Source of the DNA: an uncultured euryarchaeote | GTDB lineage: Archaea; Nanohalarchaeota; Nanosalinia; Nanosalinales; Nanosalinaceae | DNA length: 8,602 nt | Reading direction: 5' to 3' | Assembly: GCA_937132175.1 (NCBI GenBank) | Contig: CAKZNU010000158.1 | Coordinates: forward strand, 1 to 8,602 | In this document: positions 1 through 6,560 of the stretch, piece after piece | How positions within the stretch are numbered: the first letter of the stretch is position 1 | Layout of the letters: every line of letters starts with the position of its first letter | Made by a program: the position numbers and the translations under genes | The notes under the pieces: model-generated | What the model was told of the DNA's origin: nothing | What the model saw: the letters and a program-made list of their open reading frames with translations, nothing else | Databases searched by the model: none

Positions 1-73
1 GTATCAGGAAGAGGCCAGGGAACCTGGTGAGGAACCCGGAGTACCTATCTGCAAGCCTTCTTCTCAAGCTCAT
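1..73 (-). CDS. Second half of split RND/MMPL-type transporter (5' end only)
   Basis: This partial gene starts at an ATG whose last two bases lie in the stop codon of the preceding RND half-gene (ATGA overlap), and it runs off the window. Only 24 codons are visible. They encode a basic stretch (MSLRRRLADRYSGF) followed by FPGLFLI, which resembles the segment leading into TM7 at the start of the second RND repeat. A good SD (GAGGTG, positions 85-80) lies 6 nt upstream of the ATG, inside the last codons of the first half. The other two frames on this strand stop almost at once, so this is the only frame that can continue the transporter. I infer a separately translated second repeat coupled to the first. 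A sequencing frameshift in a single fused gene cannot be excluded from this window. Confidence 0.7.
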   Translation of the reverse strand, partial: MSLRRRLADRYSGFLTRFPGLFLI

Positions 74-1158
74 CTCTCCCACCTCTCGTACCTGACTATC
101 AGGGCAGGAGTTAAACCTATTGCCGCAAGCAGTGTCAGGGATTCACCCAGTGCCAGGGTAAGCCCGAGATCGCGCAGGAAGGATATAGAGGCTGTAAGCA
201 GGGCCAGAAACCCTACGAGGTCTGTGGTTGAGGATCCCAGTACCGCCTCACCTGTGGATGGCATCGTCTCCCTTACCGCAGACTCCACATCAGTCTCTCT
301 GGACTCCTCCACTATACGTTCCGCTATAAAGGAGCCGTACTCGACACCGAGACCGAGAAGCATCGAGGCAAGAGATATCGTGACAATCGTCAAGGGAAGT
401 CCTATCCAGCCCATAGCTCCCAGAGTCCAGAGAAGACCCAGGAAAAGAGGTACAAAGGTCGCTGGACCGTAGAAGAAGCCCCTGACCCCTACCAGAAGCA
501 GAAGTATCAGGGCGGATGCACCTGCGATAATCCTGGTGGTATCCGTCACAACTATGTTCGACAGCGTGGTCCGGATTGCAGGAAGACCTGTAACACTCTG
601 TTCTACGCCCGGATACTTCGGAGTCTGTTCCAGGTTCTTCTCGATTACACGTGTGGCACGCTGGACGTTTCTCTCGTTCATCTCCTCACTCAGCCGCACG
701 AACATCGTGGTTGCGGTAAAGTCCCTGTTTACGTAGCTTACAGGCGTAGAAGAAAGTCTTTTCTTAACCTGTTCCTTGGATCGGGGATCTTCATCAAACA
801 GAGAGGACATAGAGCTTACGGACTCGACGATGGACTCCTGTCTTAGCTGGTCCTCGAGAAAGTTCAGGGACGAGACCATCCTTGGATCACGCACATCGGT
901 CACAAATCCTTCCTCCTTGGGCTCCTCCGTTGTCTGGAAAAGTATCGTGAGAGACTCCGTGTTACCGAAGCTTGCCTGTACCTCTTCCTCCGCAACTATC
1001 GGCGGAAGATCCTGTGGAAGACCCTCCTGAAAATCCGTCTGTATCTCTATCTGTGGAATACCTGCAACGAAGAAGGCCGTCAGCAGAACAGAAACAACAA
1101 TTATCTTGTCAGTGTGTCTGATCTGTGCCTCCGCCAGAAGCCTCAGTGGATCTCTCAC
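70..1158 (-). CDS. RND superfamily (HAE3/MMPL-type) transporter, first half
   Basis: The 362-residue membrane protein has the layout of one RND repeat. It has a basic N-terminus, TM1 at about residues 18-36, an extracytoplasmic acidic domain at about 38-207, then five closely spaced membrane segments from about 208 to 355. The TM4 motif GLGVEYG (269-275) followed by FIAERIVEE matches the family GLGVDYG region, with Glu in place of the usual Asp. Archaeal HAE3-type proteins normally carry two such repeats in about 700-800 residues, so this is half a protein. The C-terminus sits where the inter-repeat linker should be, and the next frame appears to supply the second repeat. The start is GTG at 1158, chosen because a TATAAAAA box is centred about 26 nt upstream and no SD is visible. 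The substrate is unknown; lipids or hydrophobic compounds are typical of the family. Confidence 0.88.
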   Translation of the reverse strand: MRDPLRLLAEAQIRHTDKIIVVSVLLTAFFVAGIPQIEIQTDFQEGLPQDLPPIVAEEEVQASFGNTESLTILFQTTEEPKEEGFVTDVRDPRMVSSLNFLEDQLRQESIVESVSSMSSLFDEDPRSKEQVKKRLSSTPVSYVNRDFTATTMFVRLSEEMNERNVQRATRVIEKNLEQTPKYPGVEQSVTGLPAIRTTLSNIVVTDTTRIIAGASALILLLLVGVRGFFYGPATFVPLFLGLLWTLGAMGWIGLPLTIVTISLASMLLGLGVEYGSFIAERIVEESRETDVESAVRETMPSTGEAVLGSSTTDLVGFLALLTASISFLRDLGLTLALGESLTLLAAIGLTPALIVRYERWER

Positions 1159-1180
1159 GTCGAAACCTGGTCTCGAAGTG

Positions 1181-1188
1181 TTTTTATA
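1181..1188 (-). promoter_or_regulatory. TATA box of the RND gene (leaderless)
   Basis: TATAAAAA on the minus strand lies just after the folC stop. It is centred about 26.5 nt before the GTG start at 1158, where an archaeal TATA box would place transcription initiation at the start codon. It gives the transporter its own promoter although folC ends only 31 nt upstream. Confidence 0.6.
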
Positions 1189-1189
1189 C

Positions 1190-2332
1190 TCACAGGCTCC
1201 CGATCAGGTACATACTGCCCGTAACCAGTACAGGTCCTTCTCTATCTCTTGCCGCCTCCAGAGCCTCTACAGGATGATGTATAACCTGGTAACTTGCGGT
1301 GCAACACTGGGCAAGCTTTTCAGGGTCCTCGCTTGCCCATTTCACATCGGACTCGGTGAAGTAGAAATAATCCGCCTTCTCCTCAAGCAGACCTATCATA
1401 GACTCAAAATCCTTGGTCTTCGAGGCGTTGAACACACAGGTGAATGAGTCAGGAAGATAACCAAGTACAGTTTCTACCGCATGAGGGTTGTGCGCCCCGT
1501 CATGTATCTCCAGAGGATTCTCTGATACAACCTCCATCCTGGCCCTGAGATCCAGATCCTCAACCGATGCAACCGTCTGCTGTGAGACGTTCTCAAGCTC
1601 TCTGAGTGCGGCCACGGCGGTACCAAGGTTCTCCGCCTGGAAGCTGCTGTAGGATGGGGTATCGATCTTTTTACCCTCGAATACTACCCGGTCTCCGGCT
1701 GTATCAAGGCCCTCGGCGACTACAAGACTTTCCGAAGCCTTTCGGGCCTGTGAGAGGAGTTCTTCGTTATCCCCTCCGATGACAACGCTGTCCGAGATGA
1801 TTCCACATAGCTCCCGGGCTATCTCCTCCGGTTTTTCCCCGAGGTATTCGGTGTGATCTGCTCCGAGGCCTGTGATTACGGAAAGCTCAGGGTTTATGGC
1901 GTTTGTTGCATCGAGGCGGCCCCCCATACCGACCTCCATAACGGCGTACTCAACCTCCTGTCTCCGGAAGAATGTATAAGCCATCACGGTCAGAAACTGG
2001 AAGAAGGAGAGTTCTCGACACGAGTCCTCTAACTTCTGGTAAAGCTTCAGGAAGCTTTCTCTGGATATCATTTCCCCGTCGACCTTTATCCTTTCCCTGA
2101 CGGTGTCGACATGCGGGGAACGGAAGAGACCTACCCTGAATCCCTGAGACCTCAACATCTTGTCGATCATGGATGCAGTAGAGCCTTTGCCGTTGGTTCC
2201 ACCCACAAGAATCACGGAGAGGCTCTGTTCCGGATTACCGAGTTCCTGGAGAGCCTCCCTGGCTGCATCTACACCGGGTTCTTTTCCCGAGCTTCTGGAA
2301 AAGAGATCCGAGACTGCTTCGGAAAACCTCAT
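1190..2332 (-). CDS. folC: Folylpolyglutamate synthase / dihydrofolate synthase (Mur ligase family)
   Basis: The enzyme joins glutamate to folates, or to dihydropteroate, using ATP; this retains the cofactor in the cytosol. The 380-residue product shows the Mur-ligase P-loop GGTNGKGS (44-51), SPHV (72-75), the Mg-binding EVGMGGRLDATNA (133-145), ADH (158-160), and in the C-terminal domain ARMEVV and DGAHNP. It is shorter than typical FolC (about 420 residues). Two conserved positions look changed. The Lys of the usual EKAGI motif, which is carbamylated in FolC/Mur enzymes, is Leu175 here (ELCGI). The Glu of the usual FE..T segment is Gln112. The start ATG overlaps the thyA stop by ATGA, so translation is probably coupled and the two genes probably share an mRNA. 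I see no good SD. The choice between folate polyglutamylation and dihydrofolate synthesis cannot be made from sequence. Confidence 0.88.
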   Translation of the reverse strand: MRFSEAVSDLFSRSSGKEPGVDAAREALQELGNPEQSLSVILVGGTNGKGSTASMIDKMLRSQGFRVGLFRSPHVDTVRERIKVDGEMISRESFLKLYQKLEDSCRELSFFQFLTVMAYTFFRRQEVEYAVMEVGMGGRLDATNAINPELSVITGLGADHTEYLGEKPEEIARELCGIISDSVVIGGDNEELLSQARKASESLVVAEGLDTAGDRVVFEGKKIDTPSYSSFQAENLGTAVAALRELENVSQQTVASVEDLDLRARMEVVSENPLEIHDGAHNPHAVETVLGYLPDSFTCVFNASKTKDFESMIGLLEEKADYFYFTESDVKWASEDPEKLAQCCTASYQVIHHPVEALEAARDREGPVLVTGSMYLIGSL

Positions 2333-3414
2333 TCTGCCACGGAAAACTTTATACCGGGATGAGGATCATAGCCCTCCATCTCGAAGTCCTCGTACTCCAG
2401 CTCGTTGATAGACTTCTCCGGCAGCTCTATAGACGGACGCGGCCTTGAATCCCGGGAGATCTGTTTCAGGAGACCGGGCACATGGTCGTAGTTTTTCTCC
2501 TGTTCCGGCGCCTTTTCCTGTATCCAGTCCCTGACTTCGAGGTAGTCATCTCCGTTCTCCGCCTGCCTCATACGTTCACGCAGCTCCCCTACGTTTTCGC
2601 TGTACCACTGTCCACGCTCGCCTTTACCACAGTAGATATGTGAGTCCACGATCGTATGTGAGAACTCGCCTGGCTCTAGGTCAGTCTGTCTTGCGATAAT
2701 CTTTGTTATCAGGGCGTAGGCAGCGATGTTGAAGGGTATACCGAGTGCGGTATCTCCGGAGCGCTGTGTGAGGTGAGTGTTTAACTTGCCGTCCTGGACG
2801 TTGAGAACCCATGAGAAATGACATGGGGGAAGTCTTGAGACCGATGCGTTTGCAGGATGCCAGGCCGAGACCACGAGACGGCGAGAGTTCCTCGATGTGT
2901 ACGGGTGCGCGCCGTTCAGGGTATCTATTACATACTTTATCTGGTCAAAGGTCTTCCTGCCGTCTTCCTCGTTGATCCATCGCGATATCTTCTCACGGAT
3001 AACCTCCTGTTCCACGCCTTTCTCCTCTGAAGCTGTCTCTATCCACTCTCCGGCGTTTGTTGGCCACCACTCTCCGTCCAGAAGATCTTGTCCCTCCGGG
3101 ATCGGGTAACGCCTCCAGAACCTTCCGTACGCAGTCGGCAGGTTGCCGTCTTCGTCCGCCCAGGCATCCCATATCGAGGTCTCCTCCCGCAGGTTCCGGA
3201 TATGTTCCTCGCCTGAGAAGTACCAGAGTAACTCATGTATCAGGGAACGCCACCGGAAGCCGGATAGATCCTTCGTCGTCAACAGGGGAAAGCCCTCCTG
3301 AAGGTCGATCTTGTAACTCTGTGAAAAAGTCGAGAGAGTGTCTACGCCTGTACGGTTCGGTCTGTAGTTTGCCTCCTCAAGAATGTTTTCCACAAGGTTG
3401 TGGTACTGCTTCAT
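2329..3414 (-). CDS. thyA: Thymidylate synthase (folate-dependent, ThyA type)
   Basis: ThyA methylates dUMP to dTMP with methylene-tetrahydrofolate and releases dihydrofolate. At 361 residues it is much longer than E. coli ThyA (264) but has all the landmarks: NRTGVDT near residue 20, WDAWADE (82-88), YGRFWRR (96-102), the partner-subunit arginines SRR (177-179), the catalytic Cys198 in LPPCH, QRSGD..LGIPFN (217-229), VDSHIY (256-261) and the C-terminal HPGIKFSVAE. The extra length lies mainly at about 104-155 and 265-320, in places where I recall haloarchaeal ThyA also being longer. The protein is acidic. The ATG at 3414 has a TATA-like box about 28 nt upstream and no SD, suggesting a leaderless mRNA. 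It heads a thyA-folC operon and is divergent from the VTT membrane gene. Confidence 0.97.
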   Translation of the reverse strand: MKQYHNLVENILEEANYRPNRTGVDTLSTFSQSYKIDLQEGFPLLTTKDLSGFRWRSLIHELLWYFSGEEHIRNLREETSIWDAWADEDGNLPTAYGRFWRRYPIPEGQDLLDGEWWPTNAGEWIETASEEKGVEQEVIREKISRWINEEDGRKTFDQIKYVIDTLNGAHPYTSRNSRRLVVSAWHPANASVSRLPPCHFSWVLNVQDGKLNTHLTQRSGDTALGIPFNIAAYALITKIIARQTDLEPGEFSHTIVDSHIYCGKGERGQWYSENVGELRERMRQAENGDDYLEVRDWIQEKAPEQEKNYDHVPGLLKQISRDSRPRPSIELPEKSINELEYEDFEMEGYDPHPGIKFSVAE

Positions 3415-3438
3415 GTAGAGAAGTTGAGAGGTCAGACT

Positions 3439-3446
3439 GAAATATC
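3439..3446 (-). promoter_or_regulatory. TATA-like box of thyA (leaderless)
   Basis: GATATTTC on the minus strand is centred about 28 nt before the thyA ATG. The match to an archaeal TATA box is weak, but the spacing agrees with four other promoters in this window. It shares the 3415-3524 gap with the divergent VTT promoter. Confidence 0.4.
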
Positions 3447-3495
3447 CGGGTGGCGAAGTAATTCCAAGATAAACTCGGCATAGATGTGGAACCGG

Positions 3496-3501
3496 TTTAA
3501 A
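3496..3501 (+). promoter_or_regulatory. TATA box of the VTT gene (supports the GTG 3525 start)
   Basis: TTTAAA follows a CCGG stretch that could serve as a TFB-recognition element. It is centred about 26.5 nt before the GTG at 3525 but only about 8 nt before the upstream GTG at 3507. A transcript initiating from it would therefore begin at 3525. Confidence 0.45.
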
Positions 3502-3524
3502 GACCTGTGGTTACCCGGGAAACA

Positions 3525-4253
3525 GTGACCGACAGATTTTTCCGTTCGGAAGACAAGGAGAGGGATACTCTCTGGTACGGAGTCGCAGCCGTGATAGTCG
3601 TCGCTGCAGCCTTCTACCTGACAGAGCCGTACCACGGAATACTGCTGGACGTCGAGAAGATGAGGGCGTTCATAGAAGGATTCGGCATCTGGAGCCCTGT
3701 GGCACTGATCGCCTTACAGGTTGCTCAGGTGATAATAGCGCCGGTACCGGGACCGGTCGTAGGTGCTGCCGCAGGATACGTATTCGGACCTGTCTTGGGG
3801 ACCCTTTACGGCTTCATCGGACTAAGTATAGGTAGCGCAGTCGCTATACTGGCTGCAAAGAAGTACGGACGTCCTTTCGTAGAGGACAAGCTGGATCCGG
3901 AACGAATGGAATGGTTCGACGAATCAGCAAGCGAGTACGGATTTCTGCCGTTTTTCCTCATGTTTCTGTTACCAGGATTCCCGGATGATGCAATCTGTTT
4001 TCTCGCAGGGCTTACAGAGATCGATACCAAGAAACTGATACTGATGGCGAGCTTTGGACGCCTGCCCGGCCTTCTATCACTTACAGTCTTCGGCGATAGC
4101 CTGGCAGCCGGAAACATCAAGGTGATGCTGGCGGTAGGAATAGCAGTTATTGCAGTAAGTGCGGTCGCTTGGTATATGAGAGAGTCCGTAGTAAAGGCGG
4201 AAGAAAAGATAAAGAATCCTCTGGAGAGAATTAAGGAAAAGATCGGGGACTAA
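3525..4253 (+). CDS. VTT-domain (DedA/TVP38-TMEM64-like) membrane protein
   Basis: A polytopic inner-membrane protein of the VTT/DedA fold, a family linked to lipid scrambling or flux and membrane homeostasis; the substrate here is unknown. Counted from GTG 3525 (242 residues), there is a short charged N-terminus, TM1 at about 17-33, and the first re-entrant motif PVPGPVVGAAAGYVFG at 73-88. A glycine-rich helix follows, then the second re-entrant motif LLPGFPDD at 148-155 followed by FLAGLT. After FGRLPG come two more hydrophobic helices and a basic/acidic amphipathic C-terminal tail. The arginine that usually precedes the second motif in the family is not obvious. The start is GTG 3525 because of the TATA box at 3496-3501; an in-frame GTG at 3507 would add six residues. 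The gene is divergent from thyA and convergent with glyA, with 33 nt between stops and no T-run terminator visible. Confidence 0.85.
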   Translation: MTDRFFRSEDKERDTLWYGVAAVIVVAAAFYLTEPYHGILLDVEKMRAFIEGFGIWSPVALIALQVAQVIIAPVPGPVVGAAAGYVFGPVLGTLYGFIGLSIGSAVAILAAKKYGRPFVEDKLDPERMEWFDESASEYGFLPFFLMFLLPGFPDDAICFLAGLTEIDTKKLILMASFGRLPGLLSLTVFGDSLAAGNIKVMLAVGIAVIAVSAVAWYMRESVVKAEEKIKNPLERIKEKIGD

Positions 4254-4286
4254 GACGTTTACAGTTGCTCTTCCGTGTGCGAGCGT

Positions 4287-5549
4287 TCAGTACTCGACCT
4301 CCGAGTTTCTGTACAGAGGAAAACTCTCCAGTAACTCGGAAACCCTCTCATCATGTCTGTTCTTGATGCCTGTGTCTTCAGGATTCTTCAGTCTTTCACC
4401 GATCATCTCACCGATCTCCCTGAGATGTGTCTCCTTCATTCCACGGGTCGTAAGCGCCGGGGTACCAAGTCTCACTCCGGACGTCACCATCGGAGACTCC
4501 GGGTCATAAGGCACCGAGTTCTTGTTCGAGACGATACCGATTTCCTCAAGCAAGGCTTCTCCCTTCTTGCCCGTAATCTCTTCGTCCCTGAGATCAATCA
4601 GAACCATATGGTTGTCGGTGCCGCCGGATACCAGGCGAAGCCCTTTTTCCTGAAGACCTTCTGCCAGAGCCTTGGCATTTCTCTTTATCTGTGCGGCATA
4701 GTCATCGAACTCCGGACGCTGTGCCTCCCGGAAGGAGACTGCCTTCGCCGCAATCTGGTGCATGAGAGGCCCTCCCTGGCTGTATGGAAAGACTGATTTA
4801 TCCACCTTCTCGGCGTGTTCCTCCTTTGACAGTATCATGCCCCCTCTTGCCCCCCTGATGGACTTGTGTGTGGTCGTCGTCACTATATCACAGTGTGGGA
4901 AAGGCTGTTGGTGTTCACCGGCCGCAACCAGGCCCGAGATATGAGCTATATCCGCCATCAATGTGGCATCTACCTCGTCCGCAACCTCCCTGAACATCTC
5001 GAAGTCGAACTCACGGGGGTAAGCGGAAAAACCTGTGATAATCATCTCGGGATCTGCCTCCCGGGCCGCCTCCATGACATCTGCCTTCTCAAACCTCTCG
5101 GTATCCCTGTTTATGCAGTAGGTTCCGAAGTCAAAGAGATCTCCGGAGAAGTTTACGTCATGGCCATGGGAGAGATGGCCACCATGAGAAAGCACAGGTC
5201 CCAGAACCTTGTTCCCCTTTCCGACAAACTTGGATAAGATACCGAAGTTAGCGGTAGAGCCGGAGTGAGGCTGGACGTTGGCATGATCTGCACCAAATAG
5301 CTCACAGGCACGCTCCCTTGCCAGGTTCTCAACCCGGTCATGGTACTCACAGCCCGCGTAGTAACGGTTTCCAGGATAGCCCTCCGCGTACTTGTTCGTC
5401 ATAACGCTGCCCTGAGCCTGAAGAACCTGTCGAGGAACAAAGTTCTCCGAGGCAATCATCTCAAGAGAATCACTCTCCTGCCTCTCAATCTCGTTGTTAA
5501 GCGCCTCATAGACCTCAGGATCAGCCTCAGAAAGATCTCGATGTTTCAT
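4287..5549 (-). CDS. glyA: Serine hydroxymethyltransferase
   Basis: A PLP enzyme converting serine and tetrahydrofolate to glycine and methylene-tetrahydrofolate, the methyl donor for ThyA. The 420 residues match the family's usual length. Visible landmarks are SENFVP (34-39), NKYAEGYPG (52-60), VQPHSGS.AN (92-101), the PLP-contacting D200 and H203 in ADIAH, and the Schiff-base lysine K229 in TTTTHK, numbering that coincides with the E. coli enzyme. RGARGG follows, and the carboxylate-binding Arg360 lies in SGVRLGTPALTTRG. It is of the bacterial, folate-using type. The ATG at 5549 has a TATAGAAA box about 26 nt upstream and no SD. nadM ends 63 nt upstream on the same strand. The gene is not adjacent to thyA-folC but completes the same pathway step. 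A short part of its sequence (4623-4667) recurs at 6423-6452. Confidence 0.98.
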   Translation of the reverse strand: MKHRDLSEADPEVYEALNNEIERQESDSLEMIASENFVPRQVLQAQGSVMTNKYAEGYPGNRYYAGCEYHDRVENLARERACELFGADHANVQPHSGSTANFGILSKFVGKGNKVLGPVLSHGGHLSHGHDVNFSGDLFDFGTYCINRDTERFEKADVMEAAREADPEMIITGFSAYPREFDFEMFREVADEVDATLMADIAHISGLVAAGEHQQPFPHCDIVTTTTHKSIRGARGGMILSKEEHAEKVDKSVFPYSQGGPLMHQIAAKAVSFREAQRPEFDDYAAQIKRNAKALAEGLQEKGLRLVSGGTDNHMVLIDLRDEEITGKKGEALLEEIGIVSNKNSVPYDPESPMVTSGVRLGTPALTTRGMKETHLREIGEMIGERLKNPEDTGIKNRHDERVSELLESFPLYRNSEVEY

Positions 5550-5571
5550 AGATTATTTCTGTTCAGAAGCT

Positions 5572-5579
5572 TTTCTATA
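5572..5579 (-). promoter_or_regulatory. TATA box of glyA (leaderless)
   Basis: TATAGAAA on the minus strand is centred about 26.5 nt before the glyA ATG. No SD lies between the two, so the transcript probably starts at or next to the ATG. Confidence 0.55.
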
Positions 5580-5612
5580 GCTTGGGTAGGAAAGTCGATA
5601 AGCTTTTTAAGA

Positions 5613-6188
5613 CTACGGGCGAGAGCTTTTATTCTTATTATAAAGTTTTCTGATCCGCTGCTCTAGCTCGTTTTTTTGAATATACTCTGCGACTGCTTCG
5701 GGCACATCTTTCTTCCAGCTTATATCTCCTTCCGCAATTCTGTCTCTAATTTCCTCGCCGCTTACCATTCTGTTCCTGGAGCCGGTCACGGCTTTCCTGC
5801 CTTTCTTCCTCAGCCTCTCGGCTTTCTCATCGTGCCACTCCTCTGCGACCTTGATGTAGTGCGTTACGTCTTTCGATGCGTAGTTATTCCATAGTTCTGG
5901 CTTGTTAATAGGGAACGGCATTATATCTACGGGAATCTCTACACTGGATTCCTCAACCGCGGCCCTTATCATCTGATGTCTCTCAAAATACGTAAATGGA
6001 TTGTGCTTTTCTTTGTGCCTCTTACCTTCCTTATCTTCTTGTTCAATGTGATACTTGTCCGCATTTGTTATTCCAATAACAAGTTTATCAGAGCTCGAAG
6101 CCGCCCATTCAGCATAGTCTAGATGCTGTACATGGAAAGGATGGAACCTGCCACAGATATGGCCGATGCTATCAGTCATACACTCCAT
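5613..6188 (-). CDS. NadM-like nicotinamide-nucleotide adenylyltransferase
   Basis: A 191-residue nucleotidyltransferase (HIGH superfamily), most like archaeal NadM, which makes NAD from NMN and ATP. The N-terminal signature is CGRFHPFHVQH (12-22); the family form is GRFQPxHxGH, so both histidines (19, 22) are present but the Gly between them is Gln. The stretch NPFTYFERHQMI matches the NadM NPFT..ER..MI segment. PFPINKPELW lies mid-protein, and VSGEEIRDRI near the C-terminus is in the position of the second ATP-binding motif (SGTxIR). A lysine-rich insert around DKEGKRHKEKH makes it slightly longer than typical NadM (about 170). Start ATG 6188 fits a TATA box about 27 nt upstream; an ATG three codons later fits less well. 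The base composition is more AT-rich than folC. The fold assignment is firm; the exact substrate is less so, and another nucleotide or phospho-sugar is possible. Confidence 0.75.
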   Translation of the reverse strand: MECMTDSIGHICGRFHPFHVQHLDYAEWAASSSDKLVIGITNADKYHIEQEDKEGKRHKEKHNPFTYFERHQMIRAAVEESSVEIPVDIMPFPINKPELWNNYASKDVTHYIKVAEEWHDEKAERLRKKGRKAVTGSRNRMVSGEEIRDRIAEGDISWKKDVPEAVAEYIQKNELEQRIRKLYNKNKSSRP

Positions 6189-6203
6189 TTATCGGTGGAA
6201 AGC

Positions 6204-6362
6204 TTAAGAATCTTTTATGTGGCTTTCAAGCTCAGGATTCAACTCCTTTCTAAGCATAATGCTGTCAATCCTAGCTTTATCCCCATCAAAACTTACAGAA
6301 AGAGACTCTGGAAGAAGTCTCCTGGTTAGCTTATGAGGTGAGATTGGGAGACTGGTTCTAGG
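6204..6362 (-). pseudogene. Possible C-terminal remnant of a lost gene
   Basis: An open frame of about 52 codons ends at TAA just 15 nt before nadM. It reads as protein-like and charged, ending in KELNPELESHIKDS. It has no usable start: the codon before it is a TGA, and the only internal ATG leaves 17 residues. The nadM TATA box lies inside its last codons. I do not recognise the family. A stretch this long without a stop can arise by chance in AT-rich DNA, so it is only a candidate remnant. Confidence 0.25.
6212..6219 (-). promoter_or_regulatory. TATA box of nadM-like gene (leaderless)
   Basis: CATAAAAG on the minus strand is centred about 27.5 nt before ATG 6188, and about 36 nt before the next in-frame ATG. 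It therefore supports 6188 as the start, with a leaderless transcript. Confidence 0.5.
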
Positions 6363-6422
6363 TCAGAGGCAGAACATCACTGAGCTTACAAACGTTGGGG
6401 CCTCGGTTTCTGGTGTGATACA

Positions 6423-6452
6423 GCCGGATACCAGACGAAGCCCTTCTGCCAG
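6423..6452 (-). pseudogene. Short fragment copied from glyA
   Basis: Positions 6423-6445 match 4623-4645 inside glyA at 22 of 23 bases. The next seven bases (6446-6452) match 4661-4667, so relative to glyA 15 bases are missing, in frame. Read on the minus strand the fragment gives LAEGLRLVSG, against LAEGLQEKGLRLVSG in GlyA. Similarity fades on both sides. A match of this length is very unlikely by chance within the window. It may be the remains of a second glyA copy or a recombination scar. Confidence 0.6.
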
Positions 6453-6506
6453 AAAAACGCCTTTGAGCAGCTTAAGCAATGAAATTTGCAGCATGCTATT
6501 GATTAG

Positions 6507-6514
6507 TAATAAAA
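6507..6514 (+). promoter_or_regulatory. Putative TATA box of the ATP-grasp gene
   Basis: TAATAAAA lies in the most AT-rich part of the gap. Initiation about 26 nt downstream (near 6537) would give a 5' leader of roughly 24 nt containing the SD. Other AT-rich tracts nearby could serve instead. Confidence 0.35.
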
Positions 6515-6546
6515 CATTTCGCTTAATTCTAACTTTTACACAAGAG

Positions 6547-6553
6547 AGGAGGT
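6547..6553 (+). promoter_or_regulatory. Strong Shine-Dalgarno of the ATP-grasp gene
   Basis: AGGAGGT lies 7 nt before ATG 6561 and fixes that start. It is the strongest SD in the window. The other genes that head a transcript here appear leaderless, so this gene is translated by a different initiation mode. Confidence 0.85.
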
Positions 6554-6560
6554 AACAGTA

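Larger units (their letters stand above)
6189..6560 (+). other. Intergenic gap between divergent nadM and ATP-grasp genes
   Basis: This 372-nt stretch has no intact gene on either strand. It holds the nadM promoter at its left end, a possible C-terminal gene remnant (minus strand, 6204-6362), a short glyA-derived sequence (6423-6452), and the AT-rich promoter and SD of the ATP-grasp gene at its right end. One line (6481-6540) is only about 27% GC, the lowest I counted. The mix suggests a site of past recombination or gene loss. I see no tRNA, CRISPR or insertion-sequence ends. Confidence 0.6.

Noticed and set aside
2348..2353. TATAAA on the minus strand upstream of folC.
   Set aside because: It is only about 18 nt from the folC ATG and lies in thyA codons; the ATGA overlap with thyA explains folC expression better.
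3432..3635. A minus-strand frame between thyA and the VTT gene.
   Set aside because: It lies over the VTT coding start and both divergent promoters and reads as low-quality protein.
6470..6496. Palindromes GCTTAAGC and GCATGC in the nadM/ATP-grasp gap.
   Set aside because: They are short, unrelated to each other and not placed at an operator-like distance from the promoter or as ends of a mobile element.
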